A DNA stretch of 64,000 nucleotides from Acholoe squamosa (taxonomy: Eukaryota; Annelida; Polychaeta; Phyllodocida; Polynoidae). The position numbers and the translations under genes were made by a program. Shown here one piece after another: positions 34,701 through 46,177 of this stretch. The stretch spans positions 14,322,395 to 14,386,394 of the forward strand of contig OX439049.1 of assembly GCA_949317995.1 (NCBI GenBank), in the 5' to 3' direction. The notes beneath the pieces were generated by a model, which ran no database searches, was not told the origin of the DNA, and was given only the letters and a program-made list of their open reading frames with translations. Positions within the stretch are counted from its first letter, which is position 1, and the number at the start of each line of letters is the position of its first letter.

Positions 34701-34815
34701 GGGCTCCACTTACAGCCACATAAAACGCAACCGATCGGCAGATGTCGGAAGATTTATATGTGCCCCATCAGAATTCAAAGGTCCAACCATCCTAACTTTA
34801 ACCAACTAAGGGTTG
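31791..34815. other. gene-free stretch of 3 kb
   Basis: No supported gene. A hairpin-family fragment lies at about 32478-32585 ('cctgcaacagtgcattatga', 'cctttgaggcaccatg'), a purine-rich region (AG-biased) at 32880-33330 gives CT-biased minus frames, and a G-run lies near 33940-33950. Confidence 0.45.
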
Positions 34816-34817
34816 GA

Positions 34818-34957
34818 CAGACTCAAAATGGCCATCATGATGCACGTATGGTGAGTTACTCACTAATGCACCCACGGCTGGAGAAGCATTCATGCATCAT
34901 GCGGACTGGTCAAGTGGGGTTGATACATTCACTGCAGATGCACTTATGCATTGCAGA
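34818..34957. repeat. double-hairpin family, partial copy
   Basis: Contains 'catcatgatgcac', 'gcattcatgcatcatgcg' and 'actgcagatgcacttatgca', parts of the family. It abuts the SINE-like insertion to its right and continues after it (35163-35235), so the SINE landed inside this copy. Confidence 0.6.
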
Positions 34958-34969
34958 TGAGTAAACTGG

Positions 34970-35150
34970 AGTGAGTGAGTAATAGATGTTTAACGCCATT
35001 TCGACAGCTAAGGTCATATTCATGGCGAGAACTACATTACATAATTTCACAGGGGAATGTGTCAGTGCCTGCGCATATGTGCACCACACACATCCCGAGG
35101 GGATAGGAAAGAGGAGAAATAGACCCTGTTAAGTGGGCTAGGGAAGCCCG
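34970..35150 (-). mobile_element. SINE-like retrocopy with 12-bp TSD
   Basis: A full 181-bp family member: 'gtgagtgagtaatagatgtt', 'taacgccatttcgacagcta', 'ggaatgtgtcagtgcc', 'gtgcaccacacacatccc', 'aagtgggctagggaagcccg'. It is flanked by TGAGTAAACTGG at 34958-34969 and 35151-35162, a perfect TSD of the length made by LINE machinery. Sense is taken as minus, with the ctcactcac end as 3' tail. There is no poly-A and no certain tRNA-like promoter. Confidence 0.8.
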
Positions 35151-35162
35151 TGAGTAAACTGG

Positions 35163-36030
35163 GCAGCACTGCATTGGTGCATCATGACAACACACATACG
35201 CCTGCAGGCATCATGCGGCTCTTAGACGGGCTTTAAACATCTGAATGGATCTCCTGGGATTCCCAGGCCCCAGCCCCTGTGAGTCTTAAAATTCCGGAAG
35301 AATGTCATGCTTTCAGAGAGTTTTTGGTTCATTTAATTTGTTTATTTAGTTTGATGTCCTGTACATCCTTTTAAGAGAAATAACTCGTGCCTGATAGAGA
35401 CATCGACCTTAAACCTTTAAGGGTTGTTTATACAAATACATGCATTATACCGATCCTTTGAGAGGGTATAAATCCTGTGATGCTGCCATGAATGCTGCAC
35501 GAATGAAGCCCTGGGAATAGGTCCGCTACAAAACCTAGAGCTGTATTCATGTATCATACCTACCAGTGGATATTATGCATCACTACAATATCAGCATGTA
35601 AATGGGGTTTTGAAACTCTCACCCCTGGGGCTCTTGACTTGACCTGCACTTCCTCCAAATTAGCCGGTCGGTGAGCACCTCTCTGACCCCCTAATATCTC
35701 CACAAAGTAGAACCGTGACCCCTAAATCTGCCTACAAGTCCATTTAAACTTGGACTTCTCCATCCGCCTAAACATGACCTGGGCTGCCCGTATTTCAGCT
35801 ATTTTAGCGAGCTACCCCGAGTAACCCCTACTAGCACAGACGTCAGAAATGTTGTGCATTTGACAGAAATGTGTTCTGGATAGAAAGCAGAGTGGTGGTC
35901 TGGATCGTACTCCCTGCACCCACTCCCTTACCTCTGGGGTTAACCCTTAGACAGTGGCATGATGACTACAGATGCAGGACGTGTCTATGTCGCCATGATG
36001 CAGCATTGCAGTGCTGGCGAGTCTTCTCTC
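35163..36030. other. gene-free stretch with hairpin-family pieces
   Basis: Hairpin-family remainder 35163-35235, another copy at about 35452-35595 ('gccatgaatgctgcacgaat', 'tgtattcatgtatcatacc'), and the start of a third at 35985-36030, which leads straight into the 27-bp array. Confidence 0.5.
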
Positions 36031-36031
36031 T

Positions 36032-36329
36032 AGTACTGATGCACTGTGACAGCCCTTCAGTACTGGTGCACTGTGTCAGCCCTTCAGTACTGGTGCACTG
36101 TGACAGCCCTTCAGTACTGGTGCACTGTGACAGCCCTTCAGTACTGGTGCACTGTGTCAGCCCTTCAGTACTGGTGCACTGTGACAGCCCTTCAGTACTG
36201 GTGCACTGTGTCAGCCCTTCAGTACTGGTGCACTGTGACAGCCCTTCTAGGCTGGTGCACTGTGACAGCCCTTCAGTACTGGTGCACTGTGACAGCCCTT
36301 CAAGGCTGGTGCACTGTGACAGCCCTTCA
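36032..36329. repeat. 27-bp satellite array
   Basis: Eleven units of 'agtactggtgcactgtgaca' + 'gcccttc' (period 27 = 9 codons, so all frames stay open on both strands). It is preceded by 'gcattgcagtgctggcgagt' and followed by 'gtcagcatgatgcatgga', both hairpin-family sequence. The unit 'tggtgcactgtgacagccct' matches the family's 'tggtgca.catgacaaccct'. It therefore looks amplified from within one copy. Confidence 0.88.
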
Positions 36330-38029
36330 GTCAGGAGGGTCAGCATGATGCATGGATGAACCAAGCTGAGATGCATTTATGGGGGGGGGGGGGGTGAAAG
36401 CGACTGAACACAAAAGAAAGGTCCTGAAAAGCTCAATCAGATCCTTTATTTACAGGTTTTATATAGGCCTGAATTTCAAGTTTTAAATACTTATTAAGTA
36501 TTTGGAACCTGAAAATTTCTGAAATCTGGGAAACTCTTGTAGACTATATTCCCTGAATTTAATCATCGTCACAACCAAAGATACATCAAAAGCACTATGT
36601 AGCACTTAAAGTATTGAGCTACTCAGTAGTAGTGAAAACCCCCCGTGCCTGCCCGTGGAGCTGGCCGTGCTGGGGCTGACAGGTGCGGCCAGCCCGAGCT
36701 GACTAACGACCCGACCAGCTATTTGGGCCAGGATCAAACATCTCCAAATGTCAAGGTCATTTATCTCAGCTGGCCTCTCTGTGCCGGAGTAGTGTGCCAG
36801 ACGTGTTACACCCCTCCCCCCTACCTGTCTACCTCGGCTCTATCACTGACTCCCTTAGTGGGGAGTTTCTCCACCCCCACCCTACCCTAACCCACTCACC
36901 ATCTAACCCACTAAGGAACCTAGCAGAGCATTCAGGCCCATTTATCAGGCATGGGACTAGGTTTTGGAGAAATATCCAAGGTGGCTCCTAAATCCCTCTT
37001 CCAGGGGGTATTTGACATGGAATGATATAGGAGGGTTCCCTTCAAGGTTTCAAGATCACCCCCGCCCCCCTTTAATGTTAAAATATTTTCACAATATACC
37101 TTTGCAAATCACCAGAATGACCAAATTCACCTTCATGTCTACAGGATTTTGGTTATAGCCTGAAGAATCCCATACCGATCAAGTGATAAATTCTTGCTTA
37201 ATGCTGACTTTCCAACAGTATTTCAACCTACAAGGTTAGCATGATGTATGTTTCAAGGAATGCAGGCCTGGAAAGTAATTCATCAGGACTATGAACAGAA
37301 ATTGGCATAAATGAATGGGTTAGCCTACACCTGCTCTCTCAGTGTTACAATCACTGCACCCCACCCCTGCACGTCCACACCAACCCATCTACCCTAACCT
37401 GCAGGCACCCAGATACACGGTCCTCCTGGTGCTCCTGGTTCTGTTAGGCTATACACTGCTGAAATTCCTCATACTATCTCCCTTTGCACAGTCTGCCTCC
37501 TGCACAGTCTGCATTTCCAGCTTCTCTTCCCTTTTGCAGTCTCTGGTCAAATTCCTCTGCTCCCCTATATGTCTCCCACTCGTCTCTTTTTCTATGTACC
37601 AATCTAATTCTCCAGCAATCCTTTCTATACCTCCCACATTTTATAGCTCCCATTGGGAGTAGCCTCTCATTTATGTCCCCATTCTCCAGTTTCTACATAT
37701 GCCCCCTTCATCAATTCTACTTATCTTGGATTCTCATTACTGTAGTTTCATATTTTTCTCTCCCTGTCTGAATTTTCCCCTTTTCTTTTGAGGGTATTAG
37801 CAATTTTAGTTTCTTTCTTTTTCAGAGCTCCCACCCAAGCCAGTTACCATCCTTTCCAATGCCCTTCATCCACATCCACACACTCTGCCCTTTCCACCTC
37901 CTGCCTAGCACTCTCCATACAACTTACAAACCTAATATTTGGCTGTATCTCTCTCTAACCTTCAACCCCTAGCTTCTACTCCCTCATCAACTCACACACT
38001 AGTCCTGGTTACTGGGCATGGCTCGACTC
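36330..38029. other. gene-free stretch
   Basis: A G14 run lies at 36381-36394. 37340-38000 is C/T-rich, and open frames there follow base bias. No gene, RNA or mobile element is recognised. Confidence 0.5.
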
Positions 38030-38237
38030 CACCCTACCACCTGGGTAGGGGGCGGTTGTATTTACCTTGTTTACAATGACCCCTCGACTCCCGACCATGT
38101 AGCCTTTCACAACGAACACATAGAACACATACGTAACCCGTCAGTGCCTGAATGATTTAGTAATGATTCCTATTACACCATCAGCAACTTGTCTATAGAA
38201 CTGGTATTGAATTAATGACTCTTATAGGCAGGGGATG
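38030..38237. repeat. 200-bp dispersed duplicate, copy 1
   Basis: Nearly identical to 39223-39423 in the same orientation: 'gggtagggggc.gtt', 'atttaccttgtttacaatga', 'cccctcgactcccgaccatg', 'acgtaacccgtcagtgcctg' and 'gaattaatgactcttata' all recur. Only scattered substitutions and a short indel near 38108 separate them. Function unknown; it could be an unrecognised short mobile element. Confidence 0.8.
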
Positions 38238-39222
38238 TGTGGGTAGGACAGATGCTTCACCAATGGGTGTATTTGGAAATACATTATCATCACTGACACT
38301 TGAACTCCCTGACATAGAGCGACTCACAAAGCACACATACATAACCATTTGGTTCACAATGGTCTATTTCACTGCCATACAATGGAACAACATTAAGTAA
38401 ATGGATGATATAAGTACAGATTGAGCATAACATATACTAGTAGTTGATTAACTGTTGGCCACTGAGTCTGACCTTACTTAAAGTATGGTATGGTCATCAA
38501 TAACTGTTTCCAGCAGGCTGTGTCCCAGGGCGTTTAGATTTGGAGGGATTGTTTACCCCTGGCCTGTATATGAAACAGCCTTACATTCAAGATATACTTT
38601 CATTACTTCAGATTTAAAATTACCATCCCCCTTAACACACCATTCATAGAAAACAGGCCCTCATTCAAAACCTAAGATAACAGTGCAGTGCTTCTCTTTA
38701 CCTTAAAACCCTACGGATTTTTGACTGACACATTCGCTTCCCGTTTCCTTTAAAACCTACATGAGCAAATCTTGCTCTCGCCACTCCTTTTAATCGCAAA
38801 TAATTCCTTTTAATCAATTCGCGCCGTACATTTCCATCTTCAGGCCCAATTTCATTCATTAATTTCCTCTGTTTGCTCCCCTTCCTGCCACACCGTCCGC
38901 TCATTTTTATTTGTAATATTAGCCCTTTAAAGGCCTGACAAGTACATCAATGTGTCATATTGGTTTGTCGTTATGATATATAAATGTAGGCGTGGTGAGT
39001 ATAGACACGACTCCTCAGGGCTACATAAGTGAATTCGGCCGACCTGAATGGGGACCGTGGAATGGGGCTCATATACTCTCAAAGGGCTGATTTGTACTCC
39101 CAAAATATATGCATCATCACTACACATGGGAAGCATCTCTTAAAGCCCTGACTGGCTGCGAAGAGATTTTTAACACAGATTCTCATAACATGCCTTGCCC
39201 TTCAACTGGGCCTGATTTGTCC
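38238..39222. other. interval between the two 200-bp duplicates
   Basis: 985 bases with no recognised gene. A degenerate hairpin-family copy lies at about 38925-39160 ('gcatcatcactacacatggg'). A 68-codon minus frame (38698-38904) is Lys/Arg-rich and unrecognised. Confidence 0.45.
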
Positions 39223-39423
39223 TGACCTACCCGGGTAGGGGGCCGTTTTATTTACCTTGTTTACAATGACCCCTCGACTCCCGACCATGTAGCCTTAAAC
39301 GAAAACACCTACGTAACCCGTCAGTGCCTGAATGATTTAGTAATGATTCCTATTACACCATCAGCACCTTGTCTATATAACTGGTACTGAATTAATGACT
39401 CTTATAGACAGGGGAGCTGTGGG
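39223..39423. repeat. 200-bp dispersed duplicate, copy 2
   Basis: Direct partner of 38030-38237, about 1.19 kb away. It begins 'cctacccgggtaggg' where copy 1 has 'accacctgggtaggg', and ends at 'gacaggggagctgtgggt'. A direct pair at this distance could be the two ends of one element, or two independent insertions. Confidence 0.8.
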
Positions 39424-39738
39424 TGTTAAAGTGGGGCAGTGGCTGTATTAAGATAAACACAGATTATCTAATAATCCCCCAGAGGATTATAGCCAGATTA
39501 TCACTTATTCCAAACCACCATAACCATCCCCCTCCTCCTTTCATAAACCTACGCATCATGCATATGCCTACTAGTACTTCAATTTGACAAATTTAGTCAC
39601 AGATAATGTTATAACCCTTTGTTGTCATCTTAGCTTTGAAGGTATAGCAAATTCAATAGCGGTAGGGGTGTATGAAGCCTTCAGGTGAAAGACATTCATA
39701 AAATGGGTGTGGTTGGTTGGGTGAGGCTGGTACAACGT

Positions 39739-39865
39739 CAAAAGGGAGTTTTATTTTTACAACAGGGAGGGTGGTCGGTTTTAATGCGGATGCACGAAAA
39801 AGCTTTAATAGAAAGGAGGTGCTTTACTTGATTCTTGCAAAGTATTCCCCAAGTCTTATTCATGA
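39739..39865. mobile_element. fragment of Harbinger-like MITE
   Basis: 'aagggagttttatttttaca' followed by 'acaacaggga' and 'cggttttaatgcggatgcac' resembles the left half of the MITE at 9361-9682. The right half is missing or decayed. Confidence 0.4.
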
Positions 39866-40443
39866 GAAAAGATGCTAGTGAATGACATACTTTGAAACGT
39901 CAAGGTGCATCTTCTCCCAAATGATTTATAGTAGCAACGCACAGTTTTGCTTGGATTGAGCATGAAATCAATGACCATTATGGCAATGCAATTGAAGAAG
40001 CTAGGTCTGTGTGTACCTATTTCCCCACTTACTGAAACCATATCAGGCTGCCATAGGTATAACTGTCAGCTAGAGAGGACTCAAGTTGTGAGTTTACTCT
40101 GACATCATGAGTTACCATCAATGTCCACTTAGTGCTCTGTGGTCACTCCGCCCATTGGCTGACCACTGGGCAGGAGGCCAATGTCTGTGTGCTCCCCACT
40201 GTGGACGTGCCAAAAAGGTAGCTTCTTAACCCTTTGGGGGTATTGTGATGTTACAAACTTCTTGTGTCTTCATATTATTGCACAGATGCAGACAATGGCG
40301 GATAATCAAGCAGCAATTTATTGGCGCATCATGATGAAAAGACGCTTTGAGAAAATATCAACGTGATATACTCCATTTTTTTTCAATTTCTCAAATTACT
40401 CATATGGTTGTCATGATGCTTTCTTGAATACCGGTATAGTCCT
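39866..40443. other. gene-free stretch
   Basis: A degenerate hairpin-family copy lies at about 40228-40400 ('ggcgcatcatgatga'). Nothing else is seen. Confidence 0.45.
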
Positions 40444-40457
40444 GGGACCAGCCATGT

Positions 40458-41107
40458 GAGTGAGTGAGTAATAGCCTTTTAATGCCATTTCGACAGCTAA
40501 GGTCACATTCATGGCGAGAATAACATTACTACATTTTCACAGAGGAATGTGCCAGTGCCCACGCATATGTGACCCATCCTAACAAAACGGTTCGAAAGTC
40601 GCACATACAAAATGTTTAGTTATTGACATATCCATTTACAGCTCATCAAGAGCTTTCATTTGGTATATAGCACTTGCATATTTGAACCAGGTGGCCCTCT
40701 ACAGATTTTCTGCTGGTAAATCTAGTCGGATCAATTAAAAATTGATTAAACTGAGATAATTGACATATTAAACATATAATGATTTATGAATCCTATATAA
40801 TTCCTATGTAATTCTATATAACCATGCCACCTATAGCTATGACTTTAATGGATTTGGGGCTTAAATTCAGTTGAGTAAGCAGAGATTCTGAAAGATATCT
40901 ACCTATATGTTAGAAAAATGCTAAAATACCAATTTTGAAAAGTCTGATATTTTTGACACTATACCAATTAAAAAGGCTATATCTAGGCTCCTAAATGTGC
41001 GACTTCAGTACCACTTTGTAAGGATGGGTCACATATGTGCACCACACACATCCTGTGGGGATAGCAAAGAGAAGATATAGACCCTTTTAAGTGGGCTAGG
41101 GAAGCCC
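40458..41107 (-). mobile_element. SINE-like retrocopy with 14-bp TSD, split by a MITE
   Basis: A family member beginning 'agtgagtaatagcctttta' and ending 'aagtgggctagggaagccc', flanked by GGGACCAGCCATGT at 40444-40457 and 41108-41121. The element is interrupted between 40568 and 41035 by a 466-bp MITE. Removing the MITE restores the family sequence 'gcatatgtgcaccacaca'. Confidence 0.85.
40569..41034. mobile_element. 466-bp MITE inside the SINE-like copy
   Basis: Terminal inverted repeats start GTGACCCATCC / GGATGGGTCAC and extend imperfectly over about 36 bases to 'aagtcgcac' / 'gtgcgactt'. The flanks ATAT (40565-40568) and ATAT (41035-41038) are the duplicated target, proven by the undisturbed SINE copies. 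There is no coding capacity and the interior is AT-rich. Superfamily not assigned. Confidence 0.85.
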
Positions 41108-41276
41108 GGGACCAGCCATGTAGAATGTATTGATCATGGTAGCATTATATGGGCATATAGAAAATGGGTAAACCGGATAACTATGCTATGAGGTATATAG
41201 TGGTCAATCCCTTAACGGCATTGATGCACAATGACCTTTGTCCCCCATGATGCACACAAGGGTACATGTGACAAGT

Positions 41277-41555
41277 GAGTGAGTGAGTAATGGTTGTTTA
41301 ACGCCAAGCCGACAGCTAAGGTCATATTCATGGCGGAAAAAGTACATTAGACATCACGTCACAAAGGAATCCATGTGCCTGTGCCCGTGCATATGGACAC
41401 CAGACACATGTAAGAAAGAGGGGACAGGAAAGAGGAGATTCAAGGAACGAATATGTGCCTGTGCCCACGCATATGGACACCACCCACACTCAGAGAGGAT
41501 AGAAAAGCAAGACATAGACCCCTTTTAAAGATGGCCTGGGGCTGGGGAGGCCCGC
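41277..41555 (-). mobile_element. SINE-like retrocopy, long variant, 13-bp TSD
   Basis: Flanked by ACATGTGACAAGT at 41264-41276 and 41556-41568. It is longer than the other copies because the middle block ('gtgcctgtgcccgtgcatat' + 'ggacaccagacaca') is present twice (about 41385-41450 and 41451-41515), an internal duplication. It ends 'aggcccgc'. Same orientation as the other copies. Confidence 0.8.
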
Positions 41556-41568
41556 ACATGTGACAAGT

Positions 41569-42660
41569 AATCTGTCAATGACCAATTCATGCATCATGAC
41601 AACCCTATGGGACTGATGCACACTCAAAGCAATGACATGATGCACTGTTCACTATCAGAGGTGTCAGTTGGGTGTTGGTCCAATCCCTGGGCCCAATCTC
41701 TGAAAAGTTTAGAGCCCTAGAACAATTCACAGATCGAAATATTTCTCAACATAGGAAGCTGCACTTAGGGTCTAATTCAGAGCCTCTCAACCTCTGGAAC
41801 TCTATGATCCTCTAAATGTCTGACATCCTTGGGTCATGACCCTGGAGGCATCATGCGGCCTTTAAATGACTATAGTGTTCTCCAGTATCAGTGGCAGTAG
41901 TGGACAGTTTATCTGTGCTGTGCCAAGGTGACAAGGGCAATGTGTGGTGGGTGGGGGAAACATCCGGACTAATGTCATAAATATCTACACTACTGAATAG
42001 GATAAACGTGCATGGACAATTATTATCAAGGATTGGTCGTGACAACAATTCACTCATGCCCCACTGTAATATCTCTCATTGTGTTAACTTATACAGCACT
42101 GATACCTAATCTATTCTGAATTGTTATCTCCTTTTATCCAGTGGACCTAGCAATAGGTTTTCTATATATAATTTCTCATGTGGGAATACATAAGTGGTTT
42201 AAAGTTTCATTTCCCTTTTGCTTTAATAGGATGATGCCCTTTTGCATCGGTCCAATGCCATCAAATTGCTTTTCCACCGTTTTACTACACTCCTTGTTTC
42301 TTTACACAACCTTTAAATCTAAAATCTATTTTCATTTTTAAAGGGAGGCACCTTTGAACAAGGATAAACCAAGAACCAAGGGTCATACTTTTTACCAGCT
42401 ACAAGTGAGAAGCTATACCATAGCCGGTGTAAATCTTTGCTTTAGTAACCACACTAGCGGTAGTTTAAATACATACTTCTGTCATTGTAATTAAATACAC
42501 ACTGCAGGCTGTGTTGGAGTGCCCATGTCCCTAATGTTTACAGTTATAGTATAGACCTGACCTCTCAGGTCCCAAGTGCACAAAGGGTGGGTTTTATTTT
42601 TATTTCACCCTTTTTCTGTTTCCTCCCTGTTCTGTTGTTGATTCTGACAATATATACCTT
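41569..42660. other. gene-free stretch with hairpin-family pieces
   Basis: Family pieces lie at about 41569-41660 and 41820-41870 ('gaccctggaggcatcatgcg'). No gene is supported. Confidence 0.45.
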
Positions 42661-42662
42661 AG

Positions 42663-45235
42663 CCCTTTAGGGTTAGGACAGTGCGACACTTACCAATGCT
42701 GCAGTACATTAGCACTTTAGGGTTAGGACAGTGCGACACTTACCAATGCTGCAGTACATTAGCCCTTTATAGGGTTAGGACAGTGCGCCACTTACCAATG
42801 CTACAGTACATTAGCCCTTTATAGGGTTAGGACAGTGCGCCACTTACCGATGCTGCAATACCTTAGCCCTTTAGGGTTAGGACAGTGTGACACTTACCAA
42901 TGCTGCAGTACATTAGCCCTTTATAGGGTTAGGACAGTGTGACACTTACCAATGCTGCAGTACATTAGCACTTTAGGGTTAGGACAGTGCGACACTTACC
43001 AATGCTGCAGTACATTAGCCCTTTATAGGGTTAGGACAGTGCGCCACTTACCAATGCTACAGTACATTAGCCCTTTATAGGGTTAGGACAGTGCGCCACT
43101 TACCGATGCTGCAATACCTTAGCCCTTTAGGGTTAGGACAGTGTGACACTTACCAATGCTGCAGTACATTAGCACTTTAGGGTTAGGACAGTGCGACACT
43201 TACCAATGCTACAGTACATTAGCCCTTTATAGGGTTAGGACAGTGTGACACTTACCAATGCTGCAGTACATTAGCCCTTTATAGGGTTAGGACAGTGCGC
43301 CACTTACCGATGCTGCAATACCTTAGCCCTTTAGGGTTAGGACAGTGCGACACTTACCAATGCTGCAGTACATTAGCCCTTTAGGGTTAGGACAGTGCGA
43401 CACTTACCAATGCTGCAGTACATTAGCACTTTAGGGTTAGGACAGTGCGACACTTACCAATGCTACAGTACATTAGCCCTTTAGGGTTAGGACAGTGTGA
43501 CACTTACCAATGCTGCAGTACATTAGCACTTTAGGGTTAGGACAGTGCGACACTTACCAATGCTACAGTACATTAGCCCTTTATAGGGTTAGGACAGTGT
43601 GACACTTACCAATGCTGCAGTACATTAGCCCTTTATAGGGTTAGGACAGTGCGCCACTTACCGATGCTGCAATACCTTAGCCCTTTAGGGTTAGGACAGT
43701 GCGACACTTACCAATGCTGCAGTACATTAGCCCTTTAGGGTTAGGACAGTGCGACACTTACCAATGCTGCAGTACATTAGCACTTTAGGGTTAGGACAGT
43801 GCGACACTTACCAATGCTGCAGTACATTAGCACTTTAGGGTTAGGACAGTGTGACACTTACCAATGCTGCAGTACATTAGCACTTTAGGGTTAGGACAGT
43901 GTGACACTTACCAATGCTGCGGTACATTAGCACTTTATAGGGTTAGGACAGTGTGACACTTACCAATGCTGCAGTACATTAGCACTTTAGGGTTAGGACA
44001 GTGTGACACTTACCAATGCTGCAGTACATTAGCCCTTTAGGGTTAGGACAGTGTGACACTTACCAATGCTGCAGTACATTAGCCCTTTATAGGGTTAGGA
44101 CAGTGCGCCACTTACCAATGCTACAGTACATTAGCCCTTTATAGGGTTAGGACAGTGTGACACTTACCAATGCTGCAGTACATTAGCACTTTAGGGTTAG
44201 GACAGTGCGACACTTACCAATGCTGCAGTACATTAGCCCTTTATAGGGTTAGGACAGTGCGCCACTTACCAATGCTACAGTACATTAGCCCTTTATAGGG
44301 TTAGGACAGTGCGCCACTTACCGATGCTGCAATACCTTAGCCCTTTAGGGTTAGGACAGTGTGACACTTACCAATGCTGCAGTACATTAGCACTTTAGGG
44401 TTAGGACAGTGCGACACTTACCAATGCTACAGTACATTAGCCCTTTATAGGGTTAGGACAGTGTGACACTTACCAATGCTGCAGTACATTAGCCCTTTAT
44501 AGGGTTAGGACAGTGCGCCACTTACCAATGCTACAGTACATTAGCCCTTTATAGGGTTAGGACAGTGCGCCACTTACCAATGCTGCAGTACATTAGCCCT
44601 TTAGGGTTAGGACAGTGCGCCACTTACCGATGCTGCAATACCTTAGCCCTTTAGGGTTAGGACAGTGCGACACTTACCAATGCTGCAGTACATTAGCCCT
44701 TTAGGGTTAGGACAGTGCGACACTTACCAATGCTGCAGTACATTAGCACTTTAGGGTTAGGACAGTGCGACACTTACCAATGCTGCAGTACATTAGCACT
44801 TTAGGGTTAGGACAGTGTGACACTTACCAATGCTGCGGTACATTAGCACTTTATAGGGTTAGGACAATGTGACACTTACCAATGCTGCAGTACATTAGCA
44901 CTTTATAGGGTTAGGACAGTGTGACACTTACCAATGCTGCAGTACATTAGCACTTTAGGGTTAGGACAGTGTGACACTTACCACTGCTGCAGTACATTAG
45001 CACTTTAGGGTTAGGACAGTGTGACACTTACCAATGCTGCAGTACATTAGCACTTTAGGGTTAGGACAGTGTGACACTTACCAATGCTGCAGTACATTAG
45101 CACTTTAGGGTTAGGACAGTGCGCCACTTACCAATGCTACAGTACCTTAGCCCTTTAGGGTTAGGACAGTGCGACACTTACCAATGCTGCAGTACATTAG
45201 CACTTTAGGGTTAGGACAGTGCGACAATTACCAAT
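42663..45235. repeat. 50/52-bp satellite with telomere-like motif
   Basis: About 51 units of the form 'ccctttagggttaggacagt' + 'gcgacacttaccaatgctgc' + 'agtacattag'. Two length classes differ by the AT in 'ctttatagggttag' (52 versus 50 bp). Each unit contains TTAGGGTTAGG. Variant units (gcgcc, cgatgctgcaatacc, tgctacag) recur in a fixed order, for example at 42765-42865, 43015-43120 and 44235-44335, showing higher-order repeats. The last unit passes without a break into hairpin-family sequence ('accaatgctgcattcatgca'). Confidence 0.93.
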
Positions 45236-45787
45236 GCTGCATTCATGCATTGTTCTGGTCCTACTGCAAAGATGCACCCCCAAAAGATCTGCATGATGCA
45301 TTATTGCAGTGCTGATGAGTAGACTTAAATAGTTAAAGGTGCGTCTACTGGGGACATGTGACTGTGACGTCACAAGGCGCACACATGTAGCCTGGGAGGT
45401 GGGATCTAGTACTTCCGGTCAGATTGTACCACGATCAGGGTTGTGAAGAAAGACTTATCCTTTGACTTTGTTGTTGTTGTTGTCCTGACTTTCAACAAAA
45501 GCTCAAGGGCGAACAAAAACAATGACTAACAAGTACATGTGATAAGAGCTGAGGGGAGACTTCCAAGTATCCCTGTATTATGTCTAGGTCTTTAGCAGGT
45601 TAGAATCACAACGTCTGCCCATCTACATTTATACATTTGGTGAATCCTGGCTTTAAAACATGTGGAATCACACGTGTGACTGCTGGTAGTTGTTTGGGAG
45701 AATGTTGTTCATCCTGTTGTATTGTGTCTGGGACAGTTCACCGTGTCTGCTGGTTCTTATTAACTAAAGTGCCATAAGCTTATAGTC
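45236..45787. other. gene-free stretch after the satellite
   Basis: A hairpin-family copy continues to about 45335 ('gcatgatgcattattgcagt'). Then comes unique-looking sequence with a short GTT run near 45468. Confidence 0.45.
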
Positions 45788-45890
45788 TTACCTCGTATAT
45801 AAGGCGTGGCTTATACAAGAGGGTGACTCTAGCTGCGCCTTATAGGGTGGTTATTAGCGGATTCGCCTTATACATGTATTCGGGGTACTA
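45788..45890. mobile_element. small 'gtataaggcg' MITE copy
   Basis: 'tacctcgtatataaggcg' on the left faces 'cgccttatacatgtattcgg' on the right. This is a shortened, degenerate family member. Confidence 0.45.
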
Positions 45891-46177
45891 CGGCACATGG
45901 TTGTTCTCTTTATTTTCTTCATTTCAAAAGTGTATCTAAATCCATGGTAATACATACACAAAAAGTATATGTTTGCTGCGCATATATACTGTAATAAGCA
46001 TCTACTGCTGTCATAAATAGCCATCCCAGTACATTATAAGACACTCTCATCATCTTCCTCCTTTTCCTATCATAATGATACATAAGAAGTCATCCCTAGC
46101 TGCTGCAGTAAAGACCCTGGGAGGACTGACAAATAATCCCCATACCTAAGTAATTACCAGGGTACATATCAGACAAA

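Noticed and set aside
40590-40605. tRNA-like B box (ggttcgaaagt) as a tRNA gene or SINE head
   Set aside because: No cloverleaf could be built around it, and it lies in the terminal inverted repeat of the 466-bp MITE.
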